DNA of 64,000 nt, taken from NCBI RefSeq assembly GCF_933775445.1, contig NW_026089457.1:1-64000 (forward strand), written 5' to 3'. Of the stretch, positions 1 through 10,484 are shown in pieces (position 1 is the first letter of the stretch; every line of letters starts with the position of its first letter). This DNA comes from Argentina anserina (Eukaryota > Streptophyta > Magnoliopsida > Rosales > Rosaceae). Below the pieces are notes generated by a model that searched no databases, was not told the origin of the DNA, and saw only the letters and a list, made by a program, of their open reading frames with translations. Position numbers and translations under genes: made by a program.

Positions 1-1644
1 CACACTGGAAACACTCTCAAATTCAAGAAAAACTCGCATCGAAAGCCGTTCAGAAAGATACTCAAACGAGAATTGAAAAGATACTCAAATTGCAATAGTA
101 AACATACTCAAACGATAGAAAGATACTCAGTTTGAACGAAACACACGCCCACACTGGAAACACTCTCAAATTCAATAAAAACTCGCATCAGAAAGGCTTA
201 CAGAAAGATACTCAAACGAGAATTTAAAAGATACTCAAAGTGCAATAGTAAACATACTCAAACGATAGAAAGATACTCAGTTTAAAAGAAACACACGCCC
301 ACACTGGAAACACTCTCAAATTCAATAGAAACTCGCATCAGAAAGGCTTACAGAAAGATACTCAAACGAGAATTGAAAAGATACTCAAAGTGCAATAGTA
401 AACATACTCAAACGATAGAAAGATACTCAGTTTGAAAGAAACACACGCCCAGACTGGAAACACTCTCAAATTCAAGAAAGACTCGCATCGAAAGCCGTTC
501 AGAAAGATACTCAAACGAGAATTGAAAAGGTACTCAAAATGCAATAGTAAACATACTCAAACGATAGAAAGATACTCAGTTTGAAAGAAACACACGCCCA
601 GACTGGAAACACTCTCAAATTCAAGAAAAACTCGCATCGAAAGCCGTTCAGAAAGATACTCAAACGAGAATTGAAAAGATACTCAAATTGCAATAGTAAA
701 CATACTCAAACGATAGAAAGATACTCAGTTTGAAAGAAACACACGCCCACACTGGAAACACTCTCAAATTCAAGAAAAACTCGCATCGAAAGCCGTTCAG
801 AAAGATACTCAAATGAGAATTGAAAAGATACTCAAAATGCAATAGTAAACATACTCAAACGATAGAAAGATACTCAGTTTGAAAGAAACACACGCCCACA
901 CTGGAAACACTCTCAAATTCAATAGAAACTCGCATCAGAAAGGCTTACAGAAAGATACTCAAATGAGAATTGAAAAGGTACTCAAAATGCAATAGTAAAC
1001 ATACTCAAACGATAGAAAAATACTCAGTTTGAAAGAAACACACGCCCACACTGGAAACACACTCAAATTCAAGAAAAACTCGCATCGAAAGCCGTTCAGA
1101 AAGATACTCAAACGAGAATTGAAAAGATACTCAAATTGCAATAGTAAACATACTCAAACGATAGAAAGATACTAAGTTTGAAAGAAACACACGCCCACAC
1201 TGGAAACACTCTCAAATTCAAGAAAAACTCGCATCGAAAGCCGTTCAGAAAGATACTCAAATGAGAATTGAAACGATACTCAAAATGCAATTGTAAACAT
1301 ACTCAAACGATAGAAAGATACTCAGTTTGAAAGAGACACACGCCCACACTGGAAACACTCTCAAATTCAATAGAAACTCGCATCAGAAAGGCTTACAGAA
1401 AGATACTCAAACGACAATTGAAAAGATACTCAAAGTGCAATAGTAAACATACTCAAACGATAGAAATATACTCAGTTTGAAAGAAACACACGCCCACACT
1501 GGAAACACTCTCAAATTCAATAGAAACTCGCATCAGAAAGGCTTACAGAAAGATACTCAAACGACAATTGAAAAGATACTCAAAGTGCAATAGTAAACAT
1601 ACTCAAACGATAGAAAGATACTCAGTTTGAAAGAAACACACGCC
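1..1644 (+). repeat. Eleven mixed monomers, left edge
   Basis: Eleven units start at 1, 150, 300, 450, 599, 748, 897, 1047, 1196, 1345 and 1495. The order is A, B, B, A (A with 'gaaagactc'), A, A, B, A ('aacacactc'), A, B ('acgac' with 'aaatatactc'), B ('acgac'). The first four resemble units of the 7-mer further right (A with 'tttgaacg', B with 'gaatttaaaag', B, A with 'gaaagactc'), so the edge cuts into related HOR material. No non-satellite sequence is seen. Confidence 0.85.
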
Positions 1645-1792
1645 CACACTGGAAACACTCTCAAATTCAAGAGAACTCGCATCGAAAGCCGTTCAGAAAG
1701 ATACTCAAATGAGAATTGAAAAGATACTCAAAATGTAATAGTAAACATACTCAAACGATAGAAAGATACTCAGTTTGAAAGAAACACACGCC
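1645..1792 (+). repeat. Reference type C monomer (148 bp)
   Basis: An A-like monomer one base shorter, with 'ttcaagagaactcgcatcg' in place of 'ttcaagaaaaactcgcatcg'. I count 13 copies in the window, with the marker near 1668, 2715, 4658, 17920, 19862, 23821, 26662, 35723, 40053, 45748, 52481, 57853 and 61894. Most are followed by a B monomer. In the two tandem 7-mers it is the first unit. Its repeated appearance inside different HORs makes it a useful phase marker. Confidence 0.9.
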
Positions 1793-2691
1793 TACACTGG
1801 AAACACTCTCAAATTCAATAGAAACTCGCATCAAAAAGGCTTACAAAAAGATACTCAAACGAGAATTGAAAAGATACTCAAAGTGCAATAGTAAACATAC
1901 TCAAACGATAGAAAGATACTCAGTTTGAAAGAGACACACGCCCACACTGGCAACACTCTCAAATTCAAGAAAAACTCGCATCGAAAGCCGTTCAGAAAGA
2001 TACTCAAACGAGAATTGAAAAGATACTCAAATTGCAATAGTAAACATACTCAAACGATAGAAAGATACTCAGTTTGAACGAAACACACGCCCACACTGGA
2101 AACACTCTCAAATTCAATAGAAACTCGCATCAGAAAGGCTTACAGAAAGATACTCAAACGAGAATTTAAAAGATACTCAAAGTGCAATAGTAAACATACT
2201 CAAACGATAGAAAGATACTCAGTTTCAAAGAAACACACGCCCACACTGGAAACACTCTCAAATTCAATAGAAACTCGCATAAGAAAGGCTTACAGAAAGA
2301 TACTCAAACGAGAATTGAAAAGATACTCAAAGTGCAATAGTAAACATACTCAAACGATAGAAAGATACTCAGTTTGAAAGAAACACACGCCCACACTGGA
2401 AACACTCTCAAATTCAATAGAAACTCGCATCAGAAAGGCTTACAGAAAGATACTCAAACGAGAATTGAAAAGATACTCAAAGTGCAATAGTAAATATACT
2501 CAAACGATAGAAAGATACTCAGTTTGAAAGAAACACACGCCCAGACTGGAAACACTCTCAAATTCAAGAAAGACTCGCATCGAAAGCCGTTCAGAAAGAT
2601 ACTCAAACGAGAATTGAAAAGATACTCAAATTGCAATAGTAAACATACTCAAACGATATAAAAGATACTCAGTTTGAAAGAAACACACGCC
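1645..2691 (+). repeat. 7-mer HOR, copy 1 (1047 bp)
   Basis: Seven monomers in the order C, B ('gcatcaaaaagg', 'gagacacac'), A ('tttgaacg'), B ('gaatttaaaag', 'tttcaaag'), B ('gcataagaaagg'), B, A ('cagactgg', 'gaaagactc'). The following 1046 bp repeat the same order. I see about six differences between the copies, including 'aatgtaatag' here, 'ctggcaacac' for 'ctggaaacac', 'taaatatac' for 'taaacatac', and a one-base-longer 'gatataaaag' near 2656. Both copies share the private junction 'cgcctacactgg', which supports a recent duplication of the 7-mer as a block. Confidence 0.85.
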
Positions 2692-3737
2692 CACACTGGA
2701 AACACTCTCAAATTCAAGAGAACTCGCATCGAAAGCCGTTCAGAAAGATACTCAAATGAGAATTGAAAAGATACTCAAAATGCAATAGTAAACATACTCA
2801 AACGATAGAAAGATACTCAGTTTGAAAGAAACACACGCCTACACTGGAAACACTCTCAAATTCAATAGAAACTCGCATCAAAAAGGCTTACAAAAAGATA
2901 CTCAAACGAGAATTGAAAAGATACTCAAAGTGCAATAGTAAACATACTCAAACGATAGAAAGATACTCAGTTTGAAAGAGACACACGCCCACACTGGAAA
3001 CACTCTCAAATTCAAGAAAAACTCGCATCGAAAGCCGTTCAGAAAGATACTCAAACGAGAATTGAAAAGATACTCAAATTGCAATAGTAAACATACTCAA
3101 ACGATAGAAAGATACTCAGTTTGAACGAAACACACGCCCACACTGGAAACACTCTCAAATTCAATAAAAACTCGCATCAGAAAGGCTTACAGAAAGATAC
3201 TCAAACGAGAATTTAAAAGATACTCAAAGTGCAATAGTAAACATACTCAAACGATAGAAAGATACTCAGTTTCAAAGAAACACACGCCCACACTGGAAAC
3301 ACTCTCAAATTCAATAGAAACTCGCATAAAAAAGGCTTACAGAAAGATACTCAAACGAGAATTGAAAAGATACTCAAAGTGCAATAGTAAACATACTCAA
3401 ACGATAGAAAGATACTCAGTTTGAAAGAAACACACGCCCACACTGGAAACACTCTCAAATTCAATAGAAACTCGCATCAGAAAGGCTTACAGAAAGATAC
3501 TCAAACGAGAATTGAAAAGATACTCAAAGTGCAATAGTAAACATACTCAAACGATAGAAAGATACTCAGTTTGAAAGAAACACACGCCCAGACTGGAAAC
3601 ACTCTCAAATTCAAGAAAGACTCGCATCGAAAGCCGTTCAGAAAGATACTCAAACGAGAATTGAAAAGATACTCAAATTGCAATAGTAAACATACTCAAA
3701 CGATAGAAAGATACTCAGTTTGAAAGAAACACACGCC
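2692..3737 (+). repeat. 7-mer HOR, copy 2 (1046 bp)
   Basis: The second tandem copy of the 7-monomer block, in the same order from C to A with 'gaaagactc'. It is one base shorter because it lacks the 'gatataaaag' insertion. Copy-specific changes are 'aataaaaactc' and 'gcataaaaaagg'. Parts of the same cassette recur elsewhere without C at the start, for example near 34.0-34.6 kb and 55-57 kb. Confidence 0.85.
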
Positions 3738-5380
3738 CACACTGGAAACACTCTCAAATTCAAGAAAAACTCGCATCGAAAGCCGTTCAGAAAGATACTC
3801 AAATGAGAATTGAAAAGATACTCAAAATGCAATAGTAAACATACTCAAACGATAGAAAGATACTCAGTTTGAAAGAAACACACGCCCACACAGGAAACAC
3901 TCTCAAATTCAATAGAAACTCGCATCAGAAAGGCTTACAGAAAGATACTCAAACGAGAATTGAAAAGGTACTCAAAATGCAATAGTAAACATACTCAAAC
4001 GATAGAAAGATACTCAGTTTGAAAGAAACACACGCCCAGACTGGAAACACTCTCAAATTCAAGAAAAGCTCGCATCGAAAGCCGTTCAGAAAGATACTCA
4101 AATGAGAATTGAAAAGATACTCAGAATGCAATTGTAAACATACTCAAACGATAGAAAGATACTCAGTTTGAAAGAGACACACGCCCACACTGGAAACACT
4201 CTCAAATTCAATAGAAACTCGCATCAGAAAGGCTTACAAAAAGATACTCAAACGAGAATTGAAAAGATACTCAAAGTGCAATAGTAAACATACTCAAACG
4301 ATAGAAAGATACTCAGTTTGAAAGAGACACACGCCCACACTGGAAACACTCTCAAATTCAAGAAAAACTCGCATCGAAAGCCGTTCAGAAAGATACTCAA
4401 ACGAGAATTGAAAAGATACTCAGAATGCAATTGTAAACATACTCAAACGATAGAAAGATACTCAGTTTGAAAGAAACACACGCCCACACTGGAAACACTC
4501 TCAAATTCAATAGAAACTCGCATCAGAAAGGCTTACAGAAAGATACTCAAACGACAATTGAAAAGATACTCAAAGTGCAATAGTAAACATACTCAAACGA
4601 TAGAAAGATACTCAGTTTGAAAGAAACACACGCCCACACTGGAAACACTCTCAAATTCAAGAGAACTCGCATCGAAAGCCGCTCAGAAAGATACTCAAAC
4701 GAGAATTGAAAAGATACTCAAAGTGCAATAGTAAACATACTCAAACGATAGAAAGATACTCAGTTTGAAAGAGACACACGCCCACACTGGAAACACTCTC
4801 AAATTCAATAGAAACTCGCATCAGAAAGGCTTACAGAAAGATACTCAAACGACAATTGAAAAGATACTCAAAGTGCAATAGTAAACATACTCAAACGATA
4901 GAAAGATACTCAGTTTGAAAGAAACACACGCCCACACTGGAAACACTCTCAAATTCAAGAAAAACTCGCATCGAAAGCCGTTCAGAAAGATACTCAAATG
5001 AGAATTGAAAAGATACTCAAAATGCAATAGTAAACATACTCAAACGATAGAAAGATACTCAGTTTGAAAGAAACACACGCCCACACTGGAAACACTCTCA
5101 AATTCAATAGAAACTCGCATCAGAAAGGCTTACAGAAAGATACTCAAACGAGAATTGAAAAGGTACTCAAAATGCAATAGTAAACATACTCAAACGATAG
5201 AAAGATACTCAGTTTGAAAGAAACACACGCCCACACTGGAAACACACTCAAATTCAAGAAAAACTCGCATCGAAAGCCGTTCAGAAAGATACTCAAACGA
5301 GAATTGAAAAGATACTCAAATTGCAATAGTAAACATACTCAAACGATAGAAAGATACTCAGTTTGAACGAAACACACGCC
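3738..5380 (+). repeat. Eleven mixed A, B and C monomers
   Basis: The order is A, B ('cacacagg', 'ggtactc'), A ('cagactgg', 'aaaagctcg', 'cagaatgcaattg'), B, A, B ('acgac'), C ('gccgctcag'), B ('acgac'), A, B ('ggtactc'), A ('aacacactc', 'tttgaacg'). All lengths are standard (148, 149 or 150 bp). I see no complete HOR repeat in this stretch, although its monomer kinds all occur in HORs elsewhere. Confidence 0.8.
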
Positions 5381-5530
5381 CACACTGGAAACACTCTCAA
5401 ATTCAATAGAAACTCGCATAAGAAACGCTTACAGAAAGATACTCAAACGAGAATTGAAAAGATACTCAAAGTGCAATAGTAAACATACTCAAACGATAGA
5501 AAGATACTCAGTTTGAAAGAAACACACGCC

Positions 5531-5680
5531 CACACTGGAAACACTCTCAAATTCAATAGAAACTCGCATCAGAAAGGCTTACAGAAAGATACTCAAACGA
5601 GAATTGAAAAGATACTCAAAGTGCAATAGTAAACATACTCAAACGATAGAAAGATACTCAGTTTGAAAGAAACACACGCC
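5531..5680 (+). repeat. Reference type B monomer (150 bp)
   Basis: A clean example of the commonest class. After the shared start it carries 'ttcaatagaaactcgcatca' and then 'gaaaggcttacag', followed by 'aaacgagaattg', 'aaagtgcaatag' and 'tttgaaagaaacacacgcc'. The extra A in 'gcatcagaaag' relative to type A makes it 150 bp. Recurrent B subvariants: 'acgacaattg' for 'acgagaattg' (often with 'gaaatatactc'); 'gcataagaaagg'; 'gcatcaaaaagg' with 'acaaaaag'; 'gaatttaaaag'; 'ggtactcaaaatgc'; 'cttatag'; 'cttccag'. These combinations recur in fixed order and define the HORs listed below. Confidence 0.95.
5588..5662 (+). repeat. Internal 19-23 bp sub-repeats with 'atactcaaa' core
   Basis: Within the reference B monomer the 'actc' core recurs at 5543, 5562, 5591, 5614, 5637 and 5656, a spacing of 19, 29, 23, 23 and 19 bp. 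The best-preserved ones are 'gatactcaaacgagaattg', 'gatactcaaagtgcaatag', 'catactcaaacgatag' and 'gatactcagtttgaaag'. The outer ones ('acactctcaaatt', 'aaactcgcatc') are more degenerate. Inferred: the monomer arose by amplification of an ancestral unit of about 20 bp and later froze into a 150-bp unit. The spacing is close to two helical turns, so A-rich tracts may fall on one face of the DNA. Confidence 0.85.
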
Positions 5681-5829
5681 CAGACTGGAAACACTCTCAA
5701 ATTCAAGAAAAACTCGCATCGAAAGCCGTTCAGAAAGATACTCAAACGAGAATTGAAAAGATACTCAAATTGCAATAGTAAACATACTCAAACGATAGAA
5801 AGATACTCAGTTTGAAAGAAACTCACGCC
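5681..5829 (+). repeat. Reference type A monomer (149 bp)
   Basis: A clean example of the second class. It carries 'ttcaagaaaaactcgcatcg' and 'aaagccgttcag', then 'aaacgagaattg' and 'aaattgcaatag'. It lacks the A that lengthens type B. It starts 'cagactgg', a frequent alternative to 'cacactgg' in A monomers. Common A subvariants: 'aaatgagaattg' with 'aaaatgcaatag'; 'aagaaagactcg'; 'cagaatgcaattg' followed by 'gagacacac'; 'ggaaacacactc'; 'gcaccgaaag'. A and B differ at roughly ten positions in the pairs I compared. Confidence 0.95.
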
Positions 5830-6875
5830 CACACTGGAAACACTCTCAAATTCAAGAAAAACTCGCATCGAAAGCCGTTCAGAAAGATACTCAAATGAGA
5901 ATGGAAAAGATACTCAAAATGCAATAGTAAACATACTCAAACGATAGAAAGATACTCAGTTTGAAAGAAACACACGCCCACACTGGAAACACTCTCAAAT
6001 TCAATAGAAACTCGCATCAGAAAGGCTTACAGAAAGATACTCAAACGAGAATTGAAAAGGTACTCAAAATGCAATAGTAAACATACTCAAACGATAGAAA
6101 GATACTCAGTTTGAAAGAAACACACGCCCACACTGGAAACACTCTCAAATTCAAGAAAAACTCGCATCGAAAGCCGTTCAGAAAGATACTCAAATGAGAA
6201 TGGAAAAGATACTCAAAATGCAATAGTAAACATACTCAAACGATAGAAAGATACTCAGTTTAAAAGAAACACACGCCCACACTGGAAACACTCTCAAATT
6301 CAATAGAAACTCGCATAAGAAACGCTTACAGAAAGATACTCAAACGAGAATTGAAAAGATACTCAAAGTGCAATAGTAAACATACTCAAACGATAGAAAG
6401 ATACTCAGTTTGAAAGAAACACACGCCCACACTGGAAACACTCTCAAATTCAATAGAAACTCGCATCAGAAAGGCTTACAGAAAGATACTCAAACGAGAA
6501 TTGAAAAGATACTCAAAGTGCAATAGTAAACATACTCAAACGATAGAAAGATACTCAGTTTGAAAGAAACACACGCCCAGACTGGAAACACTCTCAAATT
6601 CAAGAAAAACTCGCATCGAAAGCCGTTCAGAAAGATACTCAAACGAGAATTGAAAAGATACTCAAATTGCAATAGTAAACATACTCAAACGATAGAAAGA
6701 TACTCAGTTTGAAAGAAACACACGCCCAGACTGGAAACACTCTCAAATTCAAGAAAAACTCGCATCGAAAGCCGTTCAGAAAGATACTCAAACGAGAATT
6801 GAAAAGATACTCAAATTGCAATAGTAAACATACTCAAACGATAGAAAGATACTCAGTTTGAAAGAAACACACGCC

Positions 6876-7048
6876 CACACTGGAAACACTCTCAAATTCA
6901 ATAGAAACTCGCATCAGAAAGGCTTACAGAAAGATACTCAAACGAGAATTGAAAAGATACTCAAATGAGAATTGAAAAGATACTCAAATTGCAATAGTAA
7001 ACATACTCAAACGATAGAAAGATACTCAGTTTGAAAGAAACACACGCC
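6876..7048 (+). repeat. Expanded B monomer, 173 bp (+23)
   Basis: A B monomer in which one sub-repeat is duplicated: 'gagaattgaaaagatactc' occurs twice in succession (about 6951-6985), adding exactly 23 bp, one sub-repeat period. The first copy follows 'aaac' and the second 'aaat', so the extra unit probably came from unequal exchange between an 'acgag' and an 'atgag' monomer rather than simple slippage. The same event is at 13323-13495 and so predates the 4.4 kb duplication. Confidence 0.9.
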
Positions 7049-7945
7049 CACACTGGAAACACTCTCAAATTCAATAGAAACTCGCATCAGAAAGGCTTAC
7101 AGAAAGATACTCAAATGAGAATTGAAAAGGTACTCAAAATGCAATAGTAAACATACTCAAACGATAGAAAAATACTCAGTTTGAAAGAAACACACGCCCA
7201 CACTGGAAACACACTCAAATTCAAGAAAAACTCGCATCGAAAGCCGTTCAGAAAGATACTCAAACGAGAATTGAAAAGATACTCAAAGTGCAATAGTAAA
7301 CATACTCAAACGATAGAAAGATACTCAGTTTGAAAAAAACACACGCCCACACTGGAAACACTCTCAAATTCAATAGAAACTCGCATCAGAAAGGCTTACA
7401 GAAAGATACTCAAACGAGAATTGAAAAGATACTCAAAGTGCAATAGTAAACATACTCAAACGATAGAAAGATACTCAGTTTGAAAGAAACTCACGCCCAC
7501 ACTGGAAACACTCTCAAATTCAAGAAAAACTCGCATCGAAAGCCGTTCAGAAAGATACTCAAATGAGAATTGAAAAGATACTCAAAATGCAATAGTAAAC
7601 ATACTCAAACGATAGAAAGATACTCAGTTTGAAAGAAACACACGCCCACACTGGAAACACTCTCAAATTCAATAGAAACTCGCATCAGAAAGGCTTACAG
7701 AAAGATACTCAAATGAGAATTGAAAAGGTACTCAAAATGCAATAGTAAACATACTCAAACGATAGAAAAATACTCAGTTTGAAATAAACACACGCCCACA
7801 CTGGAAACACACTCAAATTCAAGAAAAACTCGCATCGAAAGCCGTTCAGAAAGATACTCAAACGAGAATTGAAAAGATACTCAAAGTGCAATAGTAAACA
7901 TACTCAAACGATAGAAAGATACTCAGTTTAAAAGAAACACACGCC

Positions 7946-8841
7946 CACACTGGAAACACTCTCAAATTCAATAGAAACTCGCATCAGAAAGGCTTACAGA
8001 AAGATACTCAAACGAGAATTGAAAAGATACTCAAAGTGCAATAGTAAACATACTCAAACGATAGAAAGATACTCAGTTTGAAAGAAACACACGCCCAGAC
8101 TGGAAACACTCTCAAATTCAAGAAAGACTCGCATCGAAAGCCGTTCAGAAAGATACTCAAACGAGAATTGAAAAGATACTCAAATTGCAATAGTAAACAT
8201 ACTCAAACGATAGAAAGATACTCAGTTTGAAAGAAACACACGCCCACACTGGAAACACTCTCAAATTCAATAGAAACTCGCATCAGAAAGGCTTACAGAA
8301 AGATACTCAAACGAGAATTGAAAAGATACTCAAAGTGCAATAGTAAACATACTCAAACGATAGAAAGATACTCAGTTTGAAAGAAACACACGCCCAGACT
8401 GGAAACACTCTCAAATTCAAGAAAAACACGCATCGAAAGCCGTTCAGAAAGATACTCAAACGAGAATTGAAAAGATACTCAAATTGCAATAGTAAACATA
8501 CTCAAACGATAGAAAGATACTCAGTTTGAAAGAAACACACGCCCACACTGGAAACACTCTCAAATTCAAGAAAAACTCGCATCGAAAGCCGTTCAGAAAG
8601 ATACTCAAATGAGAATTGAAAAGATACTCAAATTGCAATAGTAAACATACTCAAACGATAGAAAGATACTCAGTTTGAAAGAAACACACGCCCACGCTGG
8701 AAACACTCTCAAATTCAAGAAAAACTCGCATCGAAAGCCGTTCAGAAAGATACTCAAATGAGAATTGAAAAGATACTCAAAATGCAATAGTAAACATACT
8801 CAAACGATAGAAAGATACTCAGTTTGAAAGAAACACACGCC
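7946..8841 (+). repeat. 896-bp 6-mer HOR, copy 1
   Basis: Order: B, A ('cagactgg', 'gaaagactc'), B, A ('cagactgg', 'aaaaacacgc'), A ('aaatgag'), A ('cacgctgg', 'aaatgag'). The rare 'aaaaacacgc' and 'cacgctgg' variants recur exactly 896 bp later. Two tandem copies lie here and two more in the right copy of the larger duplication. Confidence 0.88.
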
Positions 8842-9737
8842 CACACTGGAAACACTCTCAAATTCAATAGAAACTCGCATCAGAAAGGCTTACAGAAAGA
8901 TACTCAAACGAGAATTGAAAAGATACTCAAAGTGCAATAGTAAACATACTCAAACGATAGAAAGATACTCAGTTTGAAAGAAACACACGCCCAGACTGGA
9001 AACACTCTCAAATTCAAGAAAGACTCGCATCGAAAGCCGTTCAGAAAGATACTCAAACGAGAATTGAAAATATACTCAAATTGCAATAGTAAACATACTC
9101 AAACGATAGAAAGATACTCAGTTTGAAAGAAACACACGCCCACACTGGAAACACTCTCAAATTCAATAGAAACTCGCATCAGAAAGGCTTACAGAAAGAT
9201 ACTCAAACGAGAATTGAAAAGATACTCAAAGTGCAATAGTAAACATACTCAAACGATAGAAAGATACTCAGTTTGAAAGAAACACACGCCCAGACTGGAA
9301 ACACTCTCAAATTCAAGAAAAACACGCATCGAAAGCCGTTCAGAAAGATACTCAAACGAGAATTGAAAAGATACTCAAATTGCAATAGTAAACATACTCA
9401 AACGATAGAAAGATACTCAGTTTGAAAGAAACACACGCCCACACTGGAAACACTCTCAAATTCAAGAAAAACTCGCATCGAAAGCCGTTCAGAAAGATAC
9501 TCAAATGAGAATTGAAAAGATACTCAAAATGCAATAGTAAACATACTCAAACGATAGAAAGATACTCAGTTTGAAAGAAACACACGCCCACGCTGGAAAC
9601 ACTCTCAAATTCAAGAAAAACTCGCATCGAAAGCCGTTCAGAAAGATACTCAAATGAGAATTGAAAAGATACTCAAAATGCAATAGTAAACATACTCAAA
9701 CGATAGAAAGATACTCAGTTTGAAAGAAACACACGCC
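8842..9737 (+). repeat. 896-bp 6-mer HOR, copy 2
   Basis: Same six-monomer order as the preceding copy. It differs by 'gaaaatatactc' (near 9070) for 'gaaaagatactc'. That change is present in both right-hand copies as well (about 14617 and 15513), but not in copy 1. This uneven sharing suggests conversion or replacement of one hexamer by another after the large duplication. From 9738 a third copy begins but soon diverges ('cttccag'). Confidence 0.85.
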
Positions 9738-10484
9738 CACACTGGAAACACTCTCAAATTCAATAGAAACTCGCATCAGAAAGGCTTCCAGAAAGATACT
9801 CAAACGAGAATTGAAAAGATACTCAAAATGCAATAGTAAACATACTCAAACGATAGAAAGATACTCAGTTTGAAAGAAACACACGCCCACACTGGAAACA
9901 CTCTCAAATTCAAGAAAGACTCGCATCGAAAGCCGTTCAGAAAGATACTCAAACGAGAATTGAAAAGATACTCAAATTGCAATAGTAAACATACTCAAAC
10001 GATAGAAAGATACTCAGTTTGAAAGAAACACACGCCCACACTGGAAACACTCTCAAATTCAAGAAAAACTCGCATCGAAAGCCGTTCAGAAAGATACTCA
10101 AACGAGAATTGAAAAGATACTCAAAATGCAATAGTAAACATACTCAAACGATAGAAAGATACTCAGTTTGAAAGAAACACACGCCCACACTGGAAACACT
10201 CTCAAATTCAATAGAAACTCGCATCAGAAAGGCTTACAGAAAGATACTCAAACGAGAATTGAAAAGATACTCAAAGTGCAATAGTAAACATACTCAAACG
10301 ATAGAAAGATACTCAGTTTGAAAGAAACACACGCCCAGACTGGAAACACTCTCAAATTCAAGAAAAACTCGCATCGAAAGCCGTTCAGAAAGATACTCAA
10401 ACGAGAATTGAAAAGATACTCAAATTGCAATAGTAAACATACTCAAACGATAGAAAGATACTCAGTTTGAAAGAAACACACGCC

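Larger units (their letters stand above)
5381..6277 (+). repeat. 6-mer HOR (897 bp) with partial tandem copy
   Basis: Six monomers: B ('gcataagaaacgc'), B, A ('cagactgg'), A ('agaatggaaaag'), B ('ggtactc'), A ('agaatggaaaag', 'tttaaaag'). From 6278 the first three recur in the same order, including the rare 'gcataagaaacgc', and then the series changes. The 'agaatgg' variant is otherwise seen only at about 12650, inside the duplicated block described next. Confidence 0.8.
6129..10484 (+). repeat. 4356-bp duplicated block, left copy
   Basis: This stretch matches 12576-16931 unit for unit at a constant offset of 6447 bp. Shared rare marks include 'agaatggaaaag', 'gcataagaaacgc', a 173-bp expanded monomer, 'gatagaaaaatactc', 'gaaataaacacac', 'aaaaacacgcatc', 'cacgctgg' and 'cttccag'. 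The copies differ at scattered sites only, for example 'aaattgc' here near 8630 against 'aaaatgc' in the right copy. The block ends where the diverged island begins. It contains two tandem 896-bp hexamers. Confidence 0.9.

Noticed and set aside
2650..2670. 'gatataaaag' near 2656 as a TATA box
   Set aside because: It is a one-base-longer variant of 'gatagaaag' in a single monomer, absent from the other copy of the same 7-mer.
5681..5829. CENP-B box in the type A monomer (minus strand around 'ctttcgatgcgag')
   Set aside because: It shares 'ttcg' with the CENP-B box but lacks the required 'cggg' at the proper spacing, so the match is no better than chance.
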